Below are positions 60,601 through 64,000 of a DNA stretch of 64,000 bases, one piece after another. Under the pieces are notes generated by a model. It saw nothing but the letters and a program-made list of their open reading frames with translations. It did no database searches and was not told where the DNA came from. Location: NCBI GenBank assembly GCA_009741485.1, contig VKON01002658.1:1308545-1372544 (forward strand). Direction: 5' to 3'. The DNA is from Malurus cyaneus samueli. Lineage: Eukaryota > Chordata > Aves > Passeriformes > Maluridae. Numbering within the stretch: the first letter of the stretch is position 1; each line of letters opens with the position of its first letter. Both the position numbers and the translations under genes were made by a program.

Positions 60601-63550
60601 CGTGTTACAGGACCCAAATTTTGGAAATTATTTATTGCTTAAAAAAAAATCATCATTTTGTGACCTGAATGAAACCTCCTGTGCAGATAAATCCTCACAT
60701 TTCTCCTCACAGGACACTCAGCCTGGGCAGTCCCAGCTCTGCAAAGTCATCCTGGCACAATTTACAAAAATCTTTTCACTTTCTGGAAATCACCATTATC
60801 TTTGCTAAGTGGACATTTAGCTGGAGAATGACAGAATCAAAAATAAGTCCCCTCAACAGCTTCCATAAGCAGTGAGCTGGAATTAGGACAAAAGAAACAG
60901 GCTGGAAAGAGCAGCAGCAATTGCCAACTTGATTTGGCTTACAGGAAATTAGCAAGCAATGTTTATGTACTCATGAAACATTCCAAGAAAGCATAACATG
61001 ACTTTAGACACCGCTGGTAGACAGAGGATGCTCCCCAGGGAAAATCCAGCAGAGACAGAGTTCAGCACAAAGGTACAGAAAACTGGAAAACGGGGAGGGG
61101 GTAAAAGGGTGAAAAAGTGGGATTGAAAAAGTGGGATTGAAAAAAGTGGGATTGAAAAAAGTGGGATTGAAAAAGTGGGATTGAAAAAAGTGGGATTGAA
61201 AAAAGTGGGATTGAAAAAGTGGGATTGGAAAAAGTGGGATTGAAAAAGTGGGATTAGAAAAAGTGGGATATAAAAAGTGGGATTGAAAAAGTGGATTGAA
61301 AAAAGTGGGCTTGAAAAAAGTGGGATATGAAAAAAGTGAGATATGGAAAAAGTGGGATTTAGAAAAGGGGATTGAAAAAGTGGGATTGGAAAAAGTGGGA
61401 TTGAAAAAGTGGGATTGAAAAAGTGGGATTAAAAAGTGGGATATGAAAAAAGTGGATTGAAAAAAGTGGGTTGAAAAAGTGGGATTGAAAAAGTGGGATG
61501 TGAAAAAGGTGACTATGGAAAAAGTGAGATGAAAAATGTGGAATTGAAAAAAGTGGGATGTGAAAAATGTGGGCTTGAAAAAAGTGGGATATGAAAAAAG
61601 TGGGATTGAAAAAAGGGGGATTGAAAAAAGTGCGATTGAAAAAAGTGGGATTGAAAAAAAGGGATTGGAAAAAGTGGGATTGAAAAGTGGATGTAAAAGT
61701 GGGATGATGATGGAAAAAGTGGATATGAAAAATGGGATATGAAGAAAATGGGATTGAAAATGTGGGATATGAAAACAGTGGGATGTGAAAAAAGTGGGAT
61801 ATGAAAAAGTGGGATTGAAAAAAGTGGGATTGGAAAAATGGGATATGAAAAAGTGGGATATGGAAAAAGTGGGATATGAAAAAGTGGGCATGAAAAAAGT
61901 GGGATATGAAAAAAGTGGGATATGAAAAAAGTGGAATTGAAAAAAGTGGGATATGGAAAAAGTGGGATTGAAAAGAGGGGGATAGGAAAAAGTGGGATGC
62001 AAATGTTCCTATTCCCTAATCTCACCCAAGGAACACAGCTCAGACCACGAAGGCACTGCCTGTTCTGGAGGACACGAGATTCCAGAGGCTGCAACTCTGT
62101 TCACTCATTTTCATTCTCATCATAGCTCAGTTTGTGAATGCTGGAGATGAAGCAAGAGATGTTTACCCTCAGCTGCTTTTTTATTTTGCAACCCTAGAAA
62201 CGTTTAACTGTAAATGCCATTTTTGTTGTCTCCATTAAAGAGATTCCAGCAGAGGGGGATGAGGAAGAAAAGAAAAAGAAATTTTATATATATTTATAGT
62301 CTTTTAAGTATTTGAGCTACTTATGGAGCATTTGGGAAATTCTAGCCTTTCATTAGGAGTGAAATTTAAGTGAAATTTAAGCTGTATTTTGCTTTTTGAC
62401 AGGGCTGTGAGTCCATTTTCTTTGTTATTATTTGACTTTAGCCTGCAAATTTGCACAATCCGATTGGAATTTTTGTAACCATCACAACTGCTGATATTTG
62501 AAAAACTGGAATGACCAATTGCCTTATGTATTAAAAAACACGAGGGCAGACATCAGATATTGTGTATTTTTAGAATTTCCTCTCTCTGCATCTGAGTTGG
62601 ACAACCAAGAATTCAGTAATTAAATCATCAGCTAGGACGGGAAGTCGGCAGCAAAATAAAGTTAATTTGGCATGTAGTTCACAGCAGATGCATCTGTGTA
62701 AACTGCAGCTCCAAATGATCTACATGTGATGAAAAAAACAGTTTAGCTGACCAAAATCCTCCAAAAATTATATTTCTACCAGAAGCTGCAGAGAACAAAA
62801 AAAAAAAAAAGAGGAAAACGGAAAGGAAGTTCCAATGACAGCGTTTCCTAAGACCCTGATTCACTTAAAGAGGAAAAGCAGTTTACAGCTATTTTTTTTT
62901 TACAGTTTTCAGCTTTTAAGGGAAAAGTGGAAACGGGCAGAGAAACAGAAAATAAATATGTAAAATGTGCAAAATATCAGTTTTTTGTTGAATCCAATTT
63001 ACTGATGCAGCTCAGATAAAGGTGTGAGATGAGGGCCTGAGTCCTCGTGTTAAAGGCCCCAAATTTTGGAAATTATTTCTTGCCTAAACCTGAGAGTTGG
63101 GGTGCAGACACCCTTCCTGAAGTTTCCCTTTTACATCAACCTTTAAGTTTTTTGCTAGTATTTAGCAAACAGCACCGCTGCTGAGAAAAATATCCCAAGA
63201 ATATCCTATTCCTACTCCTTAAAGAGCATGAAAATTATCAGAGCTAAAAAGTTCACTGGGAAGGCACTACCTTGAGCAGTGTAAACCATCATTATTTTGT
63301 TAATTCAGGAATTTTCTGTATTGCTGGATATAAATGAAATACGTAAATAGGAAATTGCTGGAATTTTCCAAACAAGCCTTACCCACATGCAGGCCTCCAG
63401 CCTGACTTTTGAGATGATTGCCCACAAGGAGATGGAGCCTTCGGTGGTCTCCTCATCAGGGCAGATGATTTGATCCGGGTAAGGAGGCTCAGGGAAATTC
63501 ACAGAGTTACATTCATAGGCAGCAAGAGTGACTGATGCTATGTGTGGACC
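15534..63550 (-). CDS. VMP1: Vacuole membrane protein 1, C-terminal two thirds (seven exons, 5' end outside window)
   Basis: Seven minus-strand exons (63383-63550, 58242-58373, 45462-45542, 41807-41923, 39836-39897, 16921-17023, 15534-15677) splice in frame into 268 codons plus a stop. The family is about 406 residues long, so the first 138 or so lie beyond 64 kb. VMP1 is an ER multispanning membrane protein of the VTT/DedA (SNARE-associated) family. With TMEM41B it scrambles phospholipids, and it is needed for autophagosome formation, lipid-droplet and lipoprotein release (established knowledge). Visible marks are [16 protein letters not shown] and the acidic loop [11 protein letters not shown], the VTT core [20 protein letters not shown] with [20 protein letters not shown], and a hydrophobic C-terminal helix before [10 protein letters not shown]. 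The largest intron (22.8 kb) is disturbed. The intron after the 41807-41923 exon has a GC donor. MIR21 lies downstream on the same strand. Confidence 0.96.
15678..16920. other. VMP1 last intron, no other gene seen
   Basis: A 1.24-kb GT-AG intron. It holds only a short direct duplication, acaatggggttttcccctaaa twice at about 16030-16070. Confidence 0.6.
16921..17023 (-). CDS. VMP1: VMP1 penultimate coding exon
   Basis: Donor gtaaga begins at 16920 (minus) and acceptor cag is at 17026-17024. One base completes Gly, then 34 codons follow ([18 protein letters not shown] to DGAVPQ). It ends in phase 0, matching the next exon. The usual mammalian HHKSEMGTPQ end reads [10 protein letters not shown] here. 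Confidence 0.95.
17200..17693 (-). promoter_or_regulatory. Candidate pri-miR-21 promoter: GC-rich, CpG-containing block in a VMP1 intron
   Basis: GC and CpG content rise sharply in an AT-rich intron (about 17280-17690). The block lies 3.0-3.5 kb upstream of the miR-21 hairpin on its strand, roughly where the intronic miR-21 promoter lies in mammals. TGAC/GTCA cores of AP-1/CRE type occur at 17365, 17438, about 17452 and 17552. An imperfect STAT-like dyad, gTTCCTGTAAGAAc, is at 17399-17412. The location is seen; the promoter role is inference. Confidence 0.5.
17694..18790. repeat. Minisatellite, about 31-bp unit, about 35 copies
   Basis: Units read agctgggacccagctcagag plus cctgttccta, with variants gcacccagatcag and gcccgttc. 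Copies are uniform from 17.7 to 18.3 kb and decay towards 18.8 kb. The array begins directly at the edge of the GC-rich candidate promoter. Confidence 0.95.
18995..19180. repeat. T-rich simple repeat (TTTTTGTTCAA-type, 10-12 bp)
   Basis: About 15 imperfect copies of aatttttgttc in tandem. No coding content. Confidence 0.8.
20979..21080 (+). CDS. Desaturase exon with histidine box 1
   Basis: The acceptor ctcgcag ends at 20978 and the donor gtatgg starts at 21081. It has 34 codons, phase 0 at both ends, with HDLGH at codons 8-12. The rest of the gene is missing here, so it cannot make a full enzyme from this window. Confidence 0.8.
21237..21365 (+). CDS. Desaturase exon with histidine box 2
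   Basis: The acceptor acgcag ends at 21236 and the donor gtctgg starts at 21366. It has 43 codons, phase 0 at both ends, with [20 protein letters not shown], the strongest FADS match in the piece. The following exon, expected to start with Leu-Gly-Lys and a Lys run, was not found downstream. Confidence 0.82.
21450..21500 (+). mobile_element. CR1 LINE 3'-terminal relic (short)
   Basis: gatccccttccaacccaaac followed by cattctggattct is the characteristic 3' end of avian CR1 elements. Only this short tail is recognisable. Confidence 0.5.
21640..21795. repeat. Tandem repeat, about 37 bp, four copies
   Basis: The unit gagccagatgttctctctgg is followed by atcctttttggttgcca. The unit length and lack of stops give overlapping frames on both strands that are not genes. 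Confidence 0.85.
22380..22590 (-). repeat. CCCTAA-rich (telomere-like) minisatellite, C-strand orientation
   Basis: Degenerate units contain ccctaaccc, gttttgatcagcccca and gtttccctaa. They are the reverse complement of the array at 33.13-34.13 kb. The array runs straight into a sequence shared with the right edge of the N gap. Confidence 0.8.
22591..27085. other. Degraded copy of the sequence at 30.82-33.12 kb; probable assembly or gap-fill artefact
   Basis: Texture differs from both flanks: no family is recognisable and similarity comes in short islands. Islands align in order with the clean sequence: 22591 with 30826 (agagctgagtcaggctcagg), 24713 with 31878 (ggctacactggct), 26431 with 32824 (gagtaatttgctgaatctct, one base different) and 26911 with 33048 (agatcccacagaattca). 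The copy is about 1.9 times longer than its template, so most changes are insertions. That fits poor uncorrected sequence better than evolution. No real gene should be called here. Confidence 0.75.
27498..27850 (-). mobile_element. CR1 LINE 3' fragment
   Basis: The minus strand of this block matches the conserved 3' region of bird CR1. On the plus strand the order is aatggtttgagttt, cccgttggcagggacacctcc, ccaggttgccccaagcccatc, cagcttggccttgaacacttcc, tgctccagtgcctca, ttcttcctaat, and a gtcctggtaaaatctctctt end. Only the last few hundred bases of the element are present; no reverse transcriptase remains. Confidence 0.85.
28597..28617. repeat. Poly-C run, 21 bases
   Basis: An uninterrupted C homopolymer. 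It is prone to length error and may form a four-stranded C-rich/G-rich structure. Confidence 0.9.
30057..30290. repeat. Minisatellite, about 33-bp unit (first copy of array)
   Basis: About seven units of cccaaatcctccctggatcc followed by cacaaaattcatc. The same unit in the same orientation fills 32870-33122. Confidence 0.9.
30791..30815. other. Assembly gap (25 N)
   Basis: An undetermined stretch of fixed, arbitrary length. Sequence right of the gap (cttccagagctgagtcaggc) is the sequence that follows the CCCTAA array at 22.59 kb, so the gap probably hides that array. Confidence 0.98.
31815..32400. repeat. Tandem repeat, about 165-170 bp, three full copies and a partial
   Basis: Units start aaaaatgagaaactttcatt (about 31819, 31983, 32153, and a partial near 32373). 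They contain cagaggctacactggctttt and end gaaaaaatgggaattttata. Confidence 0.9.
32870..33122. repeat. Minisatellite, about 33-bp unit (second copy of array)
   Basis: Seven to eight units of cccaaatcctcccccagatc followed by ccacaaaattcatc, in the same orientation as the array at 30.06-30.29 kb. It abuts the TTAGGG-rich array. Confidence 0.9.
33125..34135 (+). repeat. TTAGGG-rich (telomere-like) minisatellite, G-strand orientation
   Basis: Units of about 30-40 bp read gggttagggaaacctggggc followed by tgatcaaaacct. Each carries one or two TTAGGG words. The region 33.70-33.87 kb inside the array is degraded (agttatagagagttagagag-like) and may be poorly sequenced. Degenerate interstitial telomeric sequence is one reading; a minisatellite that happens to contain the hexamer is another. 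Confidence 0.85.
34136..34335. repeat. Minisatellite, about 26-bp unit, about seven copies
   Basis: Units of ccccaatcctggatcctcag followed by ggctc or ggttc. Minus-strand frames across it (179 and 94 residues) are repeat artefacts. Confidence 0.85.
34336..38114. other. VMP1 intron DNA, no gene seen
   Basis: Ordinary AT-rich non-coding sequence. The only recognisable element is the CR1 tail at about 35590-35735. Confidence 0.6.
35590..35735 (+). mobile_element. CR1 LINE 3'-terminal fragment
   Basis: The order is gtggctgcctcatccctgga, ttggatggggctgggagcag, ggtgttccaggagtgggatgg and gatcccttccaacccaaacc, then a tcagggattctgatt tail. This is the classic 3' end of avian CR1, here in plus orientation. 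Confidence 0.85.
38115..39615. repeat. Tandem repeat, about 170-bp unit, about nine copies
   Basis: The unit starts ggtttttaatatggaatcat agaattttatg, then a T tract, ctataaatacaactttc, a second T tract with tgccataggatcacacttca, then ccctttgcagctacaaatgc and gggatctgtgagtggaag. Starts lie near 38116, 38296, 38484, 38648, 38819, 39117, 39280 and 39446, with one internally deleted copy near 38950. The array ends about 220 bp from the VMP1 exon at 39836. Confidence 0.92.
39836..39897 (-). CDS. VMP1: VMP1 exon
   Basis: The acceptor ctacag ends at 39898 and the donor gtgagt begins at 39835. Twenty codons ([20 protein letters not shown]) and two bases of Gly. At 62 bp it is too short for an open-frame list but fits phase on both sides. 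It belongs to the end of the VTT domain. Confidence 0.95.
39898..41806. other. VMP1 intron with GC donor, no gene seen
   Basis: A 1.9-kb intron. On the minus strand it starts gcaagt at 41806 and ends with ctacag at 39898. No repeats or other genes recognised. Confidence 0.65.
41801..41806 (-). promoter_or_regulatory. VMP1: Non-canonical GC splice donor
   Basis: The minus strand reads CAG|gcaagt at the end of the exon for KMHIQ. There is no GT that would keep the frame into the next exon, and the rest of the donor matches the strong consensus, as is usual for GC-AG introns. Confidence 0.85.
41807..41923 (-). CDS. VMP1: VMP1 exon, core of the VTT domain
   Basis: The acceptor ccacag ends at 41924. 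It has 39 codons, from [20 protein letters not shown] to AVIKMHIQ, phase 0 at both ends. It contains the conserved Pro-Asn-Pro and the Gly/Phe-rich re-entrant segment of the VTT fold. Confidence 0.96.
42885..43395. repeat. Minisatellite, 17-25-bp unit, about 25 copies
   Basis: Units of ctcagggactgaccccactc with fillers aaccctg, agcccc or tggggctg. A longer higher-order block, about 215 bp (ctcaggaactgatcccagcc with ccaggacggggctac), appears twice, near 42930 and 43130. Confidence 0.9.
44338..44710. repeat. Tandem repeat, about 120 bp, three copies
   Basis: Units start ggcagctccttcctcctgct, contain ttgcccaggaactcaccctg and ggacagagtcagggcaggga, and end gctgaggatttcaggggcag. Copies start at about 44338, 44455 and 44580. 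Confidence 0.9.
45462..45542 (-). CDS. VMP1: VMP1 exon
   Basis: The acceptor tttgcag ends at 45543 and the donor gtgagt begins at 45461. It has 27 codons ([20 protein letters not shown] to ILACAS), phase 0 at both ends. It opens the VTT domain helix that continues into the Pro-Asn-Pro exon. Confidence 0.96.
52330..52400 (+). mobile_element. Possible CR1 LINE 3' tail
   Basis: agaagttggactagaaactg followed by ctctcaaggtg and ttctgtgattctgtgaaagg resembles the CR1 3' end with its attctgtg repeats. It is very short. Confidence 0.4.
54155..54159. other. Assembly gap (5 N)
   Basis: Five undetermined bases in the large VMP1 intron. Confidence 0.98.
58242..58373 (-). CDS. VMP1: VMP1 exon
   Basis: The acceptor tcccag ends at 58374 and the donor gtaagg begins at 58241. 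It has 44 codons: [20 protein letters not shown] followed by [16 protein letters not shown] and a GHAETAQ end, phase 0 at both ends. It contains the GELPPY motif and the acidic cytosolic loop typical of VMP1. Mammals have Gly-Ile-Gly where Gly-Ala-Gly is seen. Confidence 0.96.
60478..60645. repeat. Dispersed direct duplication, copy 1
   Basis: Shares aaatatgtaaaatgtgcaaa, ttgaatccaatt, gatgagggcctgagtcct and ccaaattttggaaattattt, in the same order, with 62945-63085. It carries about 25 extra bases in the middle relative to copy 2. Confidence 0.85.
61105..62000. repeat. Minisatellite, 14-17-bp unit, about 55 copies
   Basis: Units of gaaaaagtgggatt or gaaaaaagtgggatatg. The strand is almost free of C, and the minus strand gives long Phe/Pro/Ser/His-rich frames (332 and 193 residues) that are artefacts of the repeat. 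Confidence 0.95.
62945..63085. repeat. Dispersed direct duplication, copy 2
   Basis: Second copy of the block at 60478-60645, 2.4 kb away in the same orientation, with small deletions and substitutions. Confidence 0.85.
63383..63550 (-). CDS. VMP1: VMP1 exon (most 5' one in the window)
   Basis: The acceptor is a long pyrimidine tract ending ccag at 63551, and the donor gtaagg begins at 63382. It has 56 codons, from [20 protein letters not shown] through [12 protein letters not shown] to KVRLEACMW, phase 0 at both ends. This is one of the most conserved parts of VMP1, following its third membrane helix. The exon upstream lies beyond the window. Confidence 0.96.
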
Positions 63551-64000
63551 CTGGAAAAAAGAAAAAAAAAAACAAAGAAATTTCAATTTTATTTTATGTG
63601 AGTTTAAAAAGAAAATAAATCTTTCTTTTGATCCACTAAAATGTTAGGGAGCCTTTAAGCTTTTGACATGCCACTTAGGAGGAGAAATAAGAATCTTTAC
63701 TTCTTAAAAAAAACCAGGAATTTTCAAATATTTTACAATGTTCTCTTTAAGGTATTTATGGCCTACAGCTTTATGAGAGGAGGTGTTTTCCCTACTGCTG
63801 CTTTTAGAGGATTAGGCATTTAAATTATATATTGATTTTTTTTAATGACTGGATTTAATGACAGCTTCCAGCAGACTTTCTTCACTTCTGGATTTTTCTC
63901 CAAAAGCCAGTTGTTTAATTTGTGTCTGTTTTTTTTCTGAGTAAACAAGAAAGAAACCTCACTGCTGTTTGCTAAAAATGGTTTGAAATGTAATTCAAAA
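63551..64000. other. VMP1 intron, start outside window
   Basis: AT-rich intron sequence upstream of the exon acceptor. No exon was recognised. Confidence 0.6.

Larger units (their letters stand above)
58374..63382. other. VMP1 intron, 5.0 kb, repeats only
   Basis: Contains the 15-16-bp array at 61.1-62.0 kb and a dispersed direct duplication (60478-60645 and 62945-63085). No further gene. Confidence 0.6.

Noticed and set aside
61004..62094. Minus-strand frames of 332 and 193 residues rich in Phe, Pro, Ser and His
   Set aside because: They translate the 15-bp array; composition and periodicity follow the DNA repeat.

Overview
The window is nuclear DNA from a vertebrate, almost certainly a bird, possibly a songbird. 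It holds the end of TUBD1 (delta-tubulin, + strand), the microRNA gene MIR21 (- strand) and the 3' two thirds of VMP1 (- strand). The two protein genes point towards each other, with MIR21 just beyond the VMP1 stop codon, which is the conserved vertebrate order. Bird origin is supported by the avian-type miR-21 hairpin, by CR1 LINE 3' ends, and by abundant GC-rich minisatellites of the kind seen on microchromosomes.

Layout. 1-3460: six last coding exons of TUBD1 and its poly(A) signal. 3461-14105: intergenic, with an A/C-rich duplication, a GC-rich block at 6.4-6.75 kb, a 1.7-kb array of 48-49-bp units (9.2-10.9 kb) and a smaller 100/62-bp array (12.0-12.5 kb). 14106-14177: MIR21 hairpin. 15534-63550: seven VMP1 coding exons, 268 codons, all in frame through consistent splice phases. 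One intron uses a GC donor. The GC-rich stretch at 17.2-17.7 kb lies about 3.2 kb upstream of the hairpin and is the best candidate for the separate pri-miR-21 promoter.

The 22.8-kb VMP1 intron at 17,024-39,835 is anomalous. It contains three exons of a delta-5-desaturase-like (FADS1-type) gene on the + strand, the first cut off inside the exon near 19.92 kb. A CCCTAA-rich array follows, then about 4.5 kb of degraded sequence (22.6-27.1 kb) that is collinear with the clean sequence at 30.8-33.1 kb. Next come a 25-N gap, a TTAGGG-rich array and several other minisatellites. I read 19.9-30.8 kb as mostly an assembly or gap-filling artefact, possibly including DNA from another locus. A real insertion of a desaturase gene fragment is the alternative.

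The remaining VMP1 introns are ordinary AT-rich non-coding DNA with minisatellites at 38.1-39.6, 42.9-43.4, 44.3-44.7 and 61.1-62.0 kb. No bacterial-type system, CRISPR array, tRNA or rRNA was seen. The long stop-free frames on the minus strand over the minisatellites are repeat artefacts, not genes.
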